Source of the DNA: Hyphomicrobiales bacterium
GTDB lineage: Bacteria > Pseudomonadota > Alphaproteobacteria > Rhizobiales > Rhizobiaceae
Length of the DNA stretch: 64,000 bases
Direction: 5' to 3'
Assembly (NCBI GenBank): GCA_900472175.1
Contig: UCHD01000017.1
Location: 1-64,000, forward strand
In this document: positions 37,536 to 47,211 of the stretch, piece after piece
Position numbering within the stretch: position 1 is the stretch's first letter
How the letters are laid out: the number at the start of each line of letters is the position of its first letter
The notes under the pieces: generated by a model
The model's database searches: none
What the model saw: the letters and a program-made list of their open reading frames with translations, nothing else
Told to the model about the DNA's origin: nothing
Translations under genes and position numbers: made by a program

Positions 37536-39839
37536 TCACGGAGCAAGCAGGCGATCAAGTTCGGCGGTCAGCGCTTTCGGATCGGCGGGTTTGGACAACA
37601 CGGCGTTTGCTCCGGCAGCCAGAAGTTTCCGCCGCGTATCGGGTTGCGTATCGGATGTCAGAAAGATCACCGGCACGGGTCTGCTGCCAGATTGGCGCTC
37701 GTCCTCGCGCAGACGCTCCAGCATCGACAACCCATCGCCGCCGGGCATGTTCAGGTCACTGATGATCAGTTCCGGCGCGATACGGACGACAGCCGGCGCA
37801 TCGAACAAGGTGAGGGCAAGCACCCCGAAATCATTGACGACGCGAACGGTGTGGCCGGCTTTCTCCAGAACGGAACGCACCATGAGGGCATTGATCGGAT
37901 CATCCTCAGCCAGAAGTACTCCGCCGTCGGCCGGCCGGTCTCGCAGGGCGGGAACCTCGCGCAGCATCGGGCGGTTATCATTGATTGCGTCGCGCACTTC
38001 CATTCCCTTCATGCGGCCGCGGAGCACCTCGACCAGCGACTTTTCCCGCAGCGGCCTGATCAGCCAGGCATGGTAGCCGTCCATTTGATTGATCTGCCGG
38101 CCGTTACGTTCTTCCGGATTGATAAGATAGGTCTTGCGCAGCTTCTGCTGCTCGAGGCTAGGCATCTGCGTCAAAAGCCGGCGAAACTGGGCAGCATGGC
38201 GATGGTCAACGATGATGTCGGTCAAAGGCATGCCCGTCGACATCGCCCGCACGGCAGCGGCCTGCGCATCCTCCATGGTTTCGGCGCGTTCGCAGACACC
38301 GCCGAGCGTTCGGATGGTTGCCGCAAGCGCCGTGGAGGCAGGACCGGCCGGCGCCATGACCAGCACGCGGGACATGCCGAGCACATCTTTTCTGGCAAGC
38401 GAGGCAGTCGCAAGATCACAGCCGAGCGCGGGGAAGCGGATTTCAAACGTGCTGCCGGTGCCGGGAATGCTGGAAAGCGTCAGCGCGCCGCCATACTCCT
38501 CCATGATCCGCCGCGAGATGGCGAGCCCAAGGCCGGCGCCACCGGCGCGCTGCGCAGTGCCGCCCGCCTGCTCGAATTCGTCGAACACCCTGGCCTGCTC
38601 CTGAGCATTCATGCCAGGTCCGCTGTCCTCGATGCTGACGACGATCGTTTCGTGGTCGAGCGATGCTCTGACGAGCACACCGCCGGTATGGGTGAACTTG
38701 ACCGCATTGCCGATGACATTGAACAGGACCTGACGCAGGCGGGCCGCATCGAAATCCATCAGCCCCGGCACATCCGCGGCGATGGTGGCGCCGATCTCGA
38801 TGCCCTTTTCATGCGCCCGGTGCGACAGCATCTCGACGACGCTCTCGATCGTTTCGCGCAATGGCTCCGGCGCCGGGCGCAACTGGAACCGGCCGGCCTC
38901 GATCGAGGAGAAATCGAGCAGATCGTCGACCAACTGCACCAGCGCATGGCCCGATTCGCGCATCCCGGCCAGATAATTCTTCTGCTCGCTGGTCAGCCGT
39001 GTCTGGCTGATCAGGTGACTCATACCGAGAATGCCCGAGAGCGGCGTGCGGATTTCGTGGCTGACGGTCGCAAGCAGCCGCGACTTCGCCTGGCTTGCCC
39101 GTTCTGCGCGGCGGCGCGCTTCCTCGCTTTCGCGGGCGATCCGGCTTTCCTCGGTGACGTCGCGGGCGATGCTGTGCAGCATGAAGGCACCGCTTGCCGG
39201 CTCACGGGCAACCACATCATGCCAGTCGAATATTTTCGTACCCGTGTTGGTCACGATGCGAACACGGTAATGATTGGACCCAGGAGCCGGTTCGAAGTCG
39301 ATCCCGAGCGCCTCGCAGGTGCGCCCTTCCGGATTCAGCCACCCGGTCAACCGGCAAAAAACCGAATTGGCCTGGACGATCGTGCCGCCCGGTTCGCGAA
39401 TGACGGCGATATCGCCGAGCGCATCATGGATGGTGGAGAGAAGCTGCGATGTCTCGCTTCGCTCCCAGCGGCTGTCGCTGGCCTTTTCCTCGCGGATGCG
39501 GCCCGTCGCGGCAGCGGGCCTGACGCTGGATCCGTACCAATCCTTTAGCAAAAGGGCAGCGCCGGTGATACCTGCAACGGCCAGACCGGCCGAAAGCAGA
39601 TAGAAGCCGGCATCGATGCCGGTACCGAGAATGGCGGCAGAGCCCAGAAGCCCCGCACCGGCCAAGGCAGGCTTCAGCGCCGGATAGCGCTCACTCGCCC
39701 CCTTGAAGCCATCCTCCGGCTCCAGCGAATGCGGATCATTGACCAGCGGCGTATCGGACACATGCCGGTTGTTCAGCGTACGCTTCGGCGCGCTGAACTC
39801 GGTGGTAATCCGTTTTCTGAGGTTGGACAGGTCGCTCAT
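37536..39839 (-). CDS. Hybrid sensor histidine kinase with two receiver-like domains
   Basis: The 767-aa membrane kinase has two helices (about 58-76 and 79-98), a PAS domain (about 130-230), HisKA with phospho-His 261 in ATVSHEIRTPLSG, and HATPase_c (about 375-485; FNVIGNAVKFTH, DSGPGMNAQEQARVFDEFEQ). Two receiver-like parts follow. The first (about 493-610) lacks the acidic pair and looks degenerate; the second (639-767) is complete with AEDDPIN, phospho-acceptor D695 and K750. The same gene lies between olsB and lspA in S. meliloti. Signal and partner are unknown; no DNA-binding response regulator is adjacent. Confidence 0.92.
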   Translation of the reverse strand: MSDLSNLRKRITTEFSAPKRTLNNRHVSDTPLVNDPHSLEPEDGFKGASERYPALKPALAGAGLLGSAAILGTGIDAGFYLLSAGLAVAGITGAALLLKDWYGSSVRPAAATGRIREEKASDSRWERSETSQLLSTIHDALGDIAVIREPGGTIVQANSVFCRLTGWLNPEGRTCEALGIDFEPAPGSNHYRVRIVTNTGTKIFDWHDVVAREPASGAFMLHSIARDVTEESRIARESEEARRRAERASQAKSRLLATVSHEIRTPLSGILGMSHLISQTRLTSEQKNYLAGMRESGHALVQLVDDLLDFSSIEAGRFQLRPAPEPLRETIESVVEMLSHRAHEKGIEIGATIAADVPGLMDFDAARLRQVLFNVIGNAVKFTHTGGVLVRASLDHETIVVSIEDSGPGMNAQEQARVFDEFEQAGGTAQRAGGAGLGLAISRRIMEEYGGALTLSSIPGTGSTFEIRFPALGCDLATASLARKDVLGMSRVLVMAPAGPASTALAATIRTLGGVCERAETMEDAQAAAVRAMSTGMPLTDIIVDHRHAAQFRRLLTQMPSLEQQKLRKTYLINPEERNGRQINQMDGYHAWLIRPLREKSLVEVLRGRMKGMEVRDAINDNRPMLREVPALRDRPADGGVLLAEDDPINALMVRSVLEKAGHTVRVVNDFGVLALTLFDAPAVVRIAPELIISDLNMPGGDGLSMLERLREDERQSGSRPVPVIFLTSDTQPDTRRKLLAAGANAVLSKPADPKALTAELDRLLAP

Positions 39840-39895
39840 GACGCTTGGCCTAGCATGACAAGCGTTTTGATTGGCTTCAGTCGGTCTCTAAGTTT

Positions 39896-40384
39896 TTAAC
39901 GATCCTGCTTTTTCATATGCAGCAGTTCATCGAGAATAATCAAACCGGCACCGACGGTGATGAAGCTGTCGGCAAGGTTGAAGACGGCAAAGGACCATGT
40001 CGGCAGGTGAAACAGGACGTAGTCGATGACATAGCCAAAGACCAGGCCGTCAATCACATTGCCGATGGCGCCCGCAATGATCAGTGCGTAACCGAGATGC
40101 GTGAGGAAACGATCCGCCGGCGTCTTTCGCCACAGCCAGATGACGAAGGCCACGACGACAATTCTGAGGCCAATGATGGCCCAGCGCTCGACGCCCGAAA
40201 AAAGCGAAAAGGCGACACCGTAATTGTAGATACGGTGCAGCGCCAGAAATGGCAGGACGGCGACGCTTTCGCCGTAAGGCAGCCAAAGCTCGACGGCGGC
40301 CTTGATCGCCTGATCCAGCAGCACAGCGACGATGATGAGGATAGCGACCGGCACCGGGCGCGAAAAAAGGGCAGTCTTTTGCAT
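39896..40384 (-). CDS. lspA: Lipoprotein signal peptidase LspA
   Basis: LspA removes the signal peptide from diacylglyceryl-prolipoproteins in the inner membrane, the step before Lnt. The 162-aa protein has four membrane helices and the conserved aspartates D112 ([11 protein letters not shown]), D121 (VIDYV) and D139 ([12 protein letters not shown]), which include the catalytic pair. The Arg usually found in GNxxDR is replaced by Gly, a minor variation. Its start overlaps the stop of the upstream methyltransferase gene as TGATG, so translation is coupled. Confidence 0.95.
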   Translation of the reverse strand: MQKTALFSRPVPVAILIIVAVLLDQAIKAAVELWLPYGESVAVLPFLALHRIYNYGVAFSLFSGVERWAIIGLRIVVVAFVIWLWRKTPADRFLTHLGYALIIAGAIGNVIDGLVFGYVIDYVLFHLPTWSFAVFNLADSFITVGAGLIILDELLHMKKQDR

Positions 40385-41238
40385 CAGGTTCTATCGTCCA
40401 GCGTCAGCAGATGGCGGCGTGCCTCAAACAGCATGATGCCGGTGGCAATGGCCAGATTGAGGGAATCGGCCCGCCCCTGCTGCGGAATCCGGGCAAGGGC
40501 CGTGGCTTCCCGGGCAAGCTCCTCCGGTAACCCTGCCTGTTCGTTGCCCATCAGGATGACGACAGGCTTCTTGCGATAGTCGATGGTGCGGTAATCGACG
40601 GCGCCGGCAAGATGGGTGGCGGCGAGCTGTACGCCGGCAGCCTTCTGCCATTTGACGAACTCGGCGACATTGGCGCGAAAAAGCGGCATGGCGAACACCG
40701 ACCCCATGGTAGCACGCACCGTTTCCAGCGAAAACGGATCCGTGGTCTCACCAACGAGGATGACGCCGGAGGCGCCTGCCGCATCGGCGGTGCGGATGAT
40801 GGTCCCGAGATTACCGGGATCGCGGACGCGATCGAGCGCCACATAGGTTTCGCCCAGCGCCGGTTTGACATCCCGCAGGTTGGCGTAGCGCTGTTCGAAG
40901 ACGCCGACGACCATCTGCGGATTGTCGCGGCGGGTGATCGCCGACAGAACCTTCTCGCTGACTTCGAGTACAAGCCCGCCGGTAGCCACGGTCTTCAGCG
41001 CCACCTGCTCGACCTGCGTCTTGCCCTTGGCCGCCTTGGCATAGACCAGCGTCTTGATGGTCCAGCCGAGATCGAGCGCATCGATGACCAGCTTCAGGCC
41101 TTCGGCGATGAAGGACCGGGTTTCGTCACGCTCCTTCTTGTTGGCAAGCGCCTTGATATCCTTGATGATCGGATTGGCGAGGCTGGTGACTTCCTTCACC
41201 TGGCCGACACGCCGGGGTCCCTGATTATAATCGTTCAT
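40384..41238 (-). CDS. SpoU/TrmH-family tRNA/rRNA 2'-O-methyltransferase
   Basis: The 284-aa protein has an N-terminal substrate-binding domain (about 12-90) and a C-terminal SPOUT knot. The three SpoU motifs are clear: [36 protein letters not shown] and [21 protein letters not shown]. The SPOUT fold uses SAM to methylate ribose in rRNA or tRNA; which nucleotide cannot be read. The start at 41238 ([12 protein letters not shown]) overlaps the upstream methyltransferase stop by ATGA. It could be an RlmB-like or unassigned member. Confidence 0.9.
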   Translation of the reverse strand: MNDYNQGPRRVGQVKEVTSLANPIIKDIKALANKKERDETRSFIAEGLKLVIDALDLGWTIKTLVYAKAAKGKTQVEQVALKTVATGGLVLEVSEKVLSAITRRDNPQMVVGVFEQRYANLRDVKPALGETYVALDRVRDPGNLGTIIRTADAAGASGVILVGETTDPFSLETVRATMGSVFAMPLFRANVAEFVKWQKAAGVQLAATHLAGAVDYRTIDYRKKPVVILMGNEQAGLPEELAREATALARIPQQGRADSLNLAIATGIMLFEARRHLLTLDDRT

Positions 41239-42395
41239 TTCGGCACCCAACGGGAAAAGAGAGAGGTGGACAGCGCACGGCCCGGCTCGTTGCCGTCAAG
41301 ACCGCCTTCGCGCAGGATCAGTTCGCCCGATTCTACTGCACCGCCGCGGCCGCGCATCGTTTCACGCATCAACTCGTGGATGGAATAGAAGCTTGCGCGG
41401 ATCGAGTAGGCGGTCAGCACTAGGCCCTTGGCATCCGGCGACAGGATTTCGCGGCAGATATCCAGCATCAGGGCAAGATGATCGAAAAGCTGCCAGACTT
41501 CACCATTCGGACCGCGGCCGAATTTCGGCGGATCGGTGAGGATGATGTCATAGCGGCTGCCACGGCGCTCCTCGCGCTGGATGAACTTCATCGCGTCTTC
41601 GCAGATCCAGCGGATCGGCAGATGGTCGTTGCGGCCAAGCGCCTGGTTTTCGCGCGCCCAGCCGATCGCCTTCTTCGAGGCATCGACATGGGTCACCTCG
41701 GCGCCCGCCTTTGCGGCGATCAGCGAGGCAACACCGGTATAGCCGAACAGGTTGAGGACCTTCAGCGGCCGGCCCGCCGTCTCGATCTGCTCCTTCATCC
41801 AGCTCCAGTGGGCCAGCTGCTCCGGAAAGACGCCGACATGGCGAAATGCGGTGAAGCGGCCGTAGAACTCGGCATCGAGGATCTGCATCGGCCAGGTTTC
41901 GCCAAGCGCCTGCCGCGGGAAACGCCAGCGCCCCATGCCGTCTTCGTCGGTATCGCCGGTGAAGATCGAATCGGCATTGTCCCAGACATGCGCCGGCAGC
42001 GTTTTCGGCCAGAGCGCCTGCGCTTCGGGGCGAACGATGCGGTAAGGGCCGTATTGCTCGAGCTTCAGGCCATCGCCGCTGTCGATCAGGTGATAATCGC
42101 GCGCACCCTTGGTCTCCAGGATGATCGGAATACGCTCATCCGGCTTGGCGCCGGTGCGGATCCGCACCTCGGCACGTGGCGCTGGTTCCGATGCCGCGGA
42201 TTTTGCCGGTGTTCTCTCCCCGAATGCCTTGGCAGGAGGCCGAGCCTCACCGCTGCGCATCACCTGTTGTTTGGAGTGCTGGGGCTTGGATTGCGATGAC
42301 CGGCTGGCCGGCGCCTGTACGGCGCGGCCCTGTACGCCGCGCGACGACGTTGCCGGTGCGGTTTTGCCCTTTGGCCGTCTGTCTTTATCTTTCAC
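41235..42395 (-). CDS. Class I SAM-dependent methyltransferase, RlmI/RlmK-like
   Basis: The 386-aa protein has a basic, low-complexity N-terminus (about 1-65; rich in Lys, Ser, Ala) and a C-terminal Rossmann methyltransferase domain (about 190-370) with KVLNLFGYTGVASLIAAKAG (SAM motif I), EVTHVDASKKAI and the substrate motif LTDPPKFGRGPNG. That is the 23S rRNA cytosine-C5 or guanine methyltransferase group (COG1092). Translation starts at a GTG (42395). It is coupled to the SpoU gene below by ATGA overlap, making a two-enzyme RNA-methylation unit ahead of lspA. Confidence 0.88.
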   Translation of the reverse strand: MKDKDRRPKGKTAPATSSRGVQGRAVQAPASRSSQSKPQHSKQQVMRSGEARPPAKAFGERTPAKSAASEPAPRAEVRIRTGAKPDERIPIILETKGARDYHLIDSGDGLKLEQYGPYRIVRPEAQALWPKTLPAHVWDNADSIFTGDTDEDGMGRWRFPRQALGETWPMQILDAEFYGRFTAFRHVGVFPEQLAHWSWMKEQIETAGRPLKVLNLFGYTGVASLIAAKAGAEVTHVDASKKAIGWARENQALGRNDHLPIRWICEDAMKFIQREERRGSRYDIILTDPPKFGRGPNGEVWQLFDHLALMLDICREILSPDAKGLVLTAYSIRASFYSIHELMRETMRGRGGAVESGELILREGGLDGNEPGRALSTSLFSRWVPK

Positions 42396-42513
42396 GCCGT
42401 TTCGCCCGTCAGCTGCTAGTGTTCAAAGGCTGCAAATAGCACCGCTCTTTCTCTTGGCAAAGCTGTTTCCGATCTGCGATACATTTGGGCAGACATGATC
42501 AGGGAGGATCATC

Positions 42514-42972
42514 ATGGAGATGCAGGGCGAAGAACGTATTGCTGCCCGCCGCGATATCGTCTGGGCGGCACTGAATGATCCCGAGATTCTCAGGCAATGT
42601 ATCCCCGGCTGTCAGTCGCTGGAGCTGACATCGCCGACCGAACTCTCCGCCAGCGTCAAGATCAAGATCGGCCCGGTTTCGGCGTCCTTTTCCGGCGATG
42701 TCGTGTTGTCGAACATCAATGCGCCCGAGAGCTATACGATTTCCGGCGAAGGCAAGGGCGGCATTGCCGGCTTTGCCAAGGGGGGCGCGGATGTTGTCTT
42801 GAAGGAAGACGGCTCCGAAACGGTTCTTGTTTACGAAGCAAAGGCGGAAATCGGCGGCAAGCTGGCACAGCTCGGCTCGCGGCTGGTCGGCTCCAGCGCC
42901 AAAAAACTTGCCCAGCAATTCTTTGCCGACTTCAATGCCGCCGTCACCGCACAGGCCGCAGCAAACAGCTGA
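42514..42972 (+). CDS. CoxG/SRPBCC-type lipid- or cofactor-binding protein
   Basis: The 152-aa protein is a single SRPBCC (START-like) domain of the CO-dehydrogenase subunit G type: GEERIAARRDIVWAALNDPEILRQCIPGCQSLE, then KIKIGPVSASFSGDV. In CO dehydrogenase operons CoxG helps assembly or membrane attachment, but no coxMSL genes are near, so this is a free-standing paralog with unknown partner. It lacks the extended C-terminal membrane anchor of some CoxG proteins. It is divergent from the methyltransferase gene and converges on the LapA-domain gene, 6 bases apart. Confidence 0.85.
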   Translation: MEMQGEERIAARRDIVWAALNDPEILRQCIPGCQSLELTSPTELSASVKIKIGPVSASFSGDVVLSNINAPESYTISGEGKGGIAGFAKGGADVVLKEDGSETVLVYEAKAEIGGKLAQLGSRLVGSSAKKLAQQFFADFNAAVTAQAAANS

Positions 42973-42978
42973 ACGGAA

Positions 42979-43326
42979 TTATTTGGAAGAAGCCGGCAGC
43001 AGCGTCTGCGCGGCGATGGTTTCGGCGCGGGCGCGGTGTTTGTCGGCTTCCGCATGCCATTTTACCGCTTCATGCGCTTCGTTGCGCGCCCGCTTGCGAT
43101 ACTTGCCCTGCGTGAACCACGTCGTCAGCGAGCCGACGATCATGCCGAGGATCACGGCGAGAAACAGAAAGACGAAGAAGGGCGCCGAGGCCGACAGGAC
43201 GCTGTCGGTGGGGTTGAACGGATTGAACGCCAGAGTCACCATCTGCCGGTTGGCGACGGACAGCACGATCAGGATGATCGCGACCGGAACCAGCACCACG
43301 ATGTTCAACAGCTTCTTCATCATCAT
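42979..43326 (-). CDS. LapA-domain (DUF1049) inner-membrane protein
   Basis: The 115-aa protein has two membrane helices (about 6-23 and 48-70) around a short periplasmic loop, and a cytoplasmic amphipathic tail rich in Ala, Glu, Lys and Arg (about 75-110). This is the LapA/YciS-type architecture; family members assist LPS assembly in enterobacteria, but the role in rhizobia is not established. Three consecutive ATGs start the frame (43326, 43323, 43320); GGAG is best placed for the first. It lies 54 bases after ihfB, the same order as ihfB-lapA in many proteobacteria. Confidence 0.88.
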   Translation of the reverse strand: MMMKKLLNIVVLVPVAIILIVLSVANRQMVTLAFNPFNPTDSVLSASAPFFVFLFLAVILGMIVGSLTTWFTQGKYRKRARNEAHEAVKWHAEADKHRARAETIAAQTLLPASSK

Positions 43327-43380
43327 TCCGTGTCTCCGTCATACCGCCTGCCCGGTGCATTCAAGCGCCGGGCGGACGTC

Positions 43381-43683
43381 TCATTCATCATCTTCGTCGT
43401 CGGCGCCAGGATTAAGGCGTTCGCGCAATTCCTTGCCGGTCTTGAAGAAGGGAACCCATTTTTCCTCGACGAACACGCTGTCGCCGGTGCGCGGATTGCG
43501 GCCGGAACGGGAAGGCCGGTTTTTCACCGAAAACGCACCGAACCCGCGTAATTCAACCCGGTTTCCGCCCGCCAGGGCGTCTGTAATCTCATCGAGAACG
43601 GCATTGACGATATTTTCGACGTCACGGTGATAGAGATGCGGGTTGCGTGCCGCAACAATCTGCACCAGTTCTGACTTGATCAC
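43381..43683 (-). CDS. ihfB: Integration host factor beta subunit IhfB
   Basis: IhfB pairs with IhfA to bend DNA sharply, assisting sigma-54 promoters, recombination and replication. The 100-aa protein has the HU/IHF fold: [30 protein letters not shown], including the beta-arm with the intercalating Pro in RNPRTG. The Glu/Asp-rich tail DDEDDE is usual. It starts at GTG (43683) after AGGGGG. The upstream sppA gene (135 bases away) is on the same strand. IHF is needed by RpoN-dependent promoters; rpoN lies 3.6 kb away. Confidence 0.94.
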   Translation of the reverse strand: MIKSELVQIVAARNPHLYHRDVENIVNAVLDEITDALAGGNRVELRGFGAFSVKNRPSRSGRNPRTGDSVFVEEKWVPFFKTGKELRERLNPGADDEDDE

Positions 43684-43818
43684 TGTCGCCCCCTGTTGTG
43701 AATTTGTATGTGATCTTAAAGCGTTAAGCCTATCGGGCGGCCTTGTCCACCTCTTGCGCGGACTGCCATGCCGTTTTCAAGCCTCCAAAAACGGCATCCA
43801 AAAGGCCATCGTGTCTTT

Positions 43819-44778
43819 TCAGTCGCCGCCAACCTGCCAAACGGAAACCAGACCGTCAAGAAACAACTTCTCGCGACCCAATTTTTCGAGTGCGCCCAAA
43901 GACGGAAAAGCGTCATATCCCAAGGATTTGGCCACGGCTGAAGCGGCCGATCCGATCCCGAACGGCAAGGATGAACTGGGTGCTTTCCACTCGATGACAT
44001 CCAGCCCCTTGCCAACCTTGCGGCCATCAAGGAAGGCGCGGATCTCATCCTCGCCGCCGAGTTCATCGATCAGCTTGAGTTTCAGCGCCTGGCGGCCGGT
44101 AAAGATGCGGCCGTCAGCAAGCTGCAAGGCCTCTTCACGCGGCATCTTGCGGCGATCGGCAACGAGATCGACAAACCAGTTGAAGCTGTCGTCGATCATC
44201 GCCTGGATCACCGCCTTGGCATCGTCGCTGGGCGGATGGAACGGCGACGGCTCGGCCTTCAGCGGCGCGGATTTGATTTCCTCCAGCGACACGCCGATCT
44301 TGTCCATCAGGTTCTTGAACTGCGGATACTGGAAAATCACGCCGATGGAACCGGTGATCGAGCTGTCGCCCGCAATGATACGGTCGCCGGCAAGCGCGAT
44401 CATATAGCCGGCCGAGGCAGCCAGTGTGCGCACATCGGAGACGACCGGCTTCTTGGCCGCGACCTTGCGGATGGCCTTGAACAGCACTTCGCCGCCGTAG
44501 GTCGTCCCGCCCGGCGAGGAAATGGTGACAACCAGCGCCTTGACCGCATCGGTTTCAGCGATGGTGTTCAGCCGCTCCAGCAGTTCGCGGTCATCCTGGA
44601 TGATGCCGGAAATGGTAACGCGGGCAATATGCGGCTGGCCAAGGCCGCCCATCCGGCCTGCACCGGAATAGAAATAGGCGGCGATACCGGCGCAAAGGAC
44701 GAGAGCAATAGTCACAAGCCGCCAGAAACCGAGCTTCCGCCGCAGTTGGCGCCGGTCGGCGATGGCAAGCTGATCCAT
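43819..44778 (-). CDS. sppA: Signal peptide peptidase SppA (short S49 form)
   Basis: SppA cleaves remnant signal peptides in the inner membrane. The 319-aa protein is the single-domain form, with one N-terminal membrane helix (about 17-40). The catalytic Ser is in SSITGSIGVIFQYPQF (about 142) and the general-base Lys about 52 residues later; the SSPGGTTYGGE and DVRTLAASAGYMIALAG segments shape the active site. GGAGG precedes the ATG. The upstream 225-base gap separates it from the divergent lptC and has short hairpins near 44804-44835 but no clear gene. Confidence 0.94.
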   Translation of the reverse strand: MDQLAIADRRQLRRKLGFWRLVTIALVLCAGIAAYFYSGAGRMGGLGQPHIARVTISGIIQDDRELLERLNTIAETDAVKALVVTISSPGGTTYGGEVLFKAIRKVAAKKPVVSDVRTLAASAGYMIALAGDRIIAGDSSITGSIGVIFQYPQFKNLMDKIGVSLEEIKSAPLKAEPSPFHPPSDDAKAVIQAMIDDSFNWFVDLVADRRKMPREEALQLADGRIFTGRQALKLKLIDELGGEDEIRAFLDGRKVGKGLDVIEWKAPSSSLPFGIGSAASAVAKSLGYDAFPSLGALEKLGREKLFLDGLVSVWQVGGD

Positions 44779-45003
44779 GATCTTTCCTCCTGTTCAAGGG
44801 CATAGGGACGCGTGGTCCCGCGTGCGAAACGCACAATTCAATAACCGCAGCAGGCTCCCGTTGTAACCCGGCCCGAACAAAATTCGCGCCTCACATTGTG
44901 GTTGAACAAAAAAATCTCCATATTCGCGCTCACTCACATCGCCTGACAGCCAAGGCATATGCGCATTTGCGCCGCGATGTATTTTGATTAACGGGTTTAT
45001 TTC

Positions 45004-45672
45004 ATGCTGAATGACGTGCAATTTTCCGGCGCCTTGCCGCATTCGGGGCCGGTTCTCACCGACGCCTATACCCTGGCAGCTCGCCATTCACGCCGGGTCA
45101 AACGGCTGAAAATCATGCTGCCGCTGATCGCCCTGCTGATCGGCACCATTTTCGTTGCCGTTTCCGTGGTGCGGGCCTTCCTGCCGGAAAACCTGCAGAT
45201 CGAGAATGCAACCATCGAGAACGGCAAGATCGTCATGCAGAACCCGGCAATTTCCGGGCGCAACAAGCAGGATATCAGCTATTCGATGAAGGCGACGCGG
45301 GCGCTGCAGGATATCGTCCATCCGGATATCATCACGCTTGAGACGATTCATGCTGAAATGCCCGTCAACGACAAGCTGATCGCCACCGTCGAGGCCGCCA
45401 GCGGCATCTACGACCGCGGCCGCAACACGCTGGATATGAACGCTCCTTTCACGATCACCATGAACAATGGCCTGATTGCCGATTTCGAAGCTGCCTATCT
45501 CGATATCAATGCCGGCGAGATGGAAACCAAAAAGCCGATTGCAATCAGCATGAACGGCGGTTCCATTGTTGCACAGACGCTGAGAATGACGGATAAGGGA
45601 CGCATTGTTACATTTGAAGGCATGGTGAAGGTCGTCGTCGATCCCAAAACCATCCGTAAAACCGCAAACTAG
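45004..45672 (+). CDS. lptC: LPS export ABC transporter periplasmic protein LptC
   Basis: LptC bridges the LptBFG transporter and periplasmic LptA. The 222-aa protein has one N-terminal membrane anchor (about 35-58; MLPLIALLIGTIFVAVSVVRAF) and an OstA-like beta-jellyroll periplasmic domain (about 65-215). The N-terminal cytoplasmic extension (about 34 residues) is typical for rhizobia. No strong ribosome-binding site precedes the ATG at 45004. It begins the lptC-lptA-lptB group, upstream of rpoN. Confidence 0.9.
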   Translation: MLNDVQFSGALPHSGPVLTDAYTLAARHSRRVKRLKIMLPLIALLIGTIFVAVSVVRAFLPENLQIENATIENGKIVMQNPAISGRNKQDISYSMKATRALQDIVHPDIITLETIHAEMPVNDKLIATVEAASGIYDRGRNTLDMNAPFTITMNNGLIADFEAAYLDINAGEMETKKPIAISMNGGSIVAQTLRMTDKGRIVTFEGMVKVVVDPKTIRKTAN

Positions 45673-45687
45673 AAAACCGGGGCACAT

Positions 45688-46248
45688 ATGTCGGCCACTC
45701 CAGCCTTTTCCTTTCGGCTTGCCGGAACATTCATTCTCTTGAGCCTTTTTGCCAGCGCCTCTTTTTCTCCGGCCGCCGCCCAGGCGACGACGAGCAAGAT
45801 GAAGGGCATGCAGCTTTCCAATGACGAGCCGATCCAGATCGAAAGCGACAAGCTTGAGATCAAGGATGCGGAAAGCAAGGCCATGTTCACCGGCAATGTG
45901 AAGGTCGTTCAGGGAACGACGACATTGCAGGCCGGCAACATGGTGGTTTTCTACAAGAAGGGCGGCGGCTCGATTTCCGGCGGCAATGCCGAGATCGATC
46001 GCATCGAAGTCACCCAGAAGGTATTCCTGCAATCGGGAACCCAGCAGGCGACAGCCGACAATGGCGAATTCAACATGACAGCGCAGACACTGGTGCTGAA
46101 GGGCAAGCAGGTTGTTCTGTCCGAGGGCAAGAACGTCTTTACCGGCTGCCAGCTGAACGTTCAGATGGATACGGGCGAGGCGCAGCTGCAAGCCTGCGGC
46201 GGCCGCGTCCAGATTCAGCTCGACCCGAAGTCCCAGAAAACGAACTGA
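45688..46248 (+). CDS. lptA: LPS transport periplasmic protein LptA
   Basis: LptA oligomerises in the periplasm to conduct LPS to the outer membrane LptD. The 186-aa product has a signal peptide (about 1-31, ending PAAAQA) and an OstA/LptA domain (about 45-165) with PIQIESDKLEIKDAESKAMFTGNVKVVQG. It lies 15 bases after lptC and 13 before lptB, so one operon is clear. Length is usual for the family. Confidence 0.93.
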   Translation: MSATPAFSFRLAGTFILLSLFASASFSPAAAQATTSKMKGMQLSNDEPIQIESDKLEIKDAESKAMFTGNVKVVQGTTTLQAGNMVVFYKKGGGSISGGNAEIDRIEVTQKVFLQSGTQQATADNGEFNMTAQTLVLKGKQVVLSEGKNVFTGCQLNVQMDTGEAQLQACGGRVQIQLDPKSQKTN

Positions 46249-46261
46249 TGCAGACGCCCAC

Positions 46262-47071
46262 GTGAATATTCCCTTTCTTCACAAGCGCAAACGGGGCGCC
46301 AAATCTGAGGCTGCCCCGGCTGCCCGTGCCGTCGACAAGGCGCGCTATGAAGGCACGTTGATCGCACGCGGCTTGACGAAGGCCTATCGCGGCCGGCGGG
46401 TCGTCGATGGCGTATCGCTCGTGGTGCGCCGCGGCGAAGCCGTCGGCCTGCTTGGCCCCAATGGCGCCGGCAAGACCACCTGCTTCTACATGATCACCGG
46501 CCTTGTGCCGGTTGACGAGGGATCGATCGAAATCAACGGCAACGATGTCACGTCGATGCCGATGTATCGCCGTGCGCGCCTTGGTGTCGGCTATCTGCCA
46601 CAGGAAGCGTCGATTTTTCGCGGCCTGACCGTCGAGGACAACATTCGTGCGGTCCTCGAAGTGCATGACAAGAACAGCGAACGGCGTGAAAGCAAGCTCA
46701 ATGAGCTGCTTAGCGAGTTTAACATTTCCCACCTGCGCAAGTCGCCGGCCGTCGCCCTTTCCGGCGGCGAGCGGCGGCGTCTGGAAATTGCGCGGGCACT
46801 GGCGACAGACCCGACATTCATGCTGCTCGATGAGCCGTTTGCCGGCGTCGATCCGATTTCCGTTGCAGACATCCAGGCGCTGGTGCGCCACCTGACCTCG
46901 CGCGGCATCGGCGTCCTGATTACCGACCACAACGTCCGCGAAACGCTGGGCCTGATCGACCGCGCCTACATCATCCATGCCGGCGCAGTGCTGACGCACG
47001 GGCGGGCCAACGATATCGTCACCAATCCGGACGTCCGCCGCCTCTATCTCGGCGACAACTTCAGCCTCTGA
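46262..47071 (+). CDS. lptB: LPS export ABC transporter ATP-binding protein LptB
   Basis: LptB is the ATPase of the LptB2FG transporter that extracts LPS from the inner membrane. The 269-aa protein has Walker A GPNGAGKTT at 65-73, the signature LSGGERRRLEIARAL and Walker B FMLLDEPFAGVDP, with the LptB-typical Q-loop LPQEASIFRGLTVEDN. The first 30 residues are a basic extension ahead of the ABC fold. The start is GTG (46262). lptB directly ahead of rpoN is a conserved proteobacterial arrangement. Confidence 0.95.
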   Translation: MNIPFLHKRKRGAKSEAAPAARAVDKARYEGTLIARGLTKAYRGRRVVDGVSLVVRRGEAVGLLGPNGAGKTTCFYMITGLVPVDEGSIEINGNDVTSMPMYRRARLGVGYLPQEASIFRGLTVEDNIRAVLEVHDKNSERRESKLNELLSEFNISHLRKSPAVALSGGERRRLEIARALATDPTFMLLDEPFAGVDPISVADIQALVRHLTSRGIGVLITDHNVRETLGLIDRAYIIHAGAVLTHGRANDIVTNPDVRRLYLGDNFSL

Positions 47072-47211
47072 GGCGCGAACCTACCGGCGAAAGGAAGGCG
47101 GCGGCGCGAAACCCGGCGCTTTTCAACAACCTGTCGCAGGCAGCCATCCTGATTTTCATGCCAGCAACCGACTGCCCACGGCCCGCTCATTCATCTTATT
47201 TCCGGCCGCCG

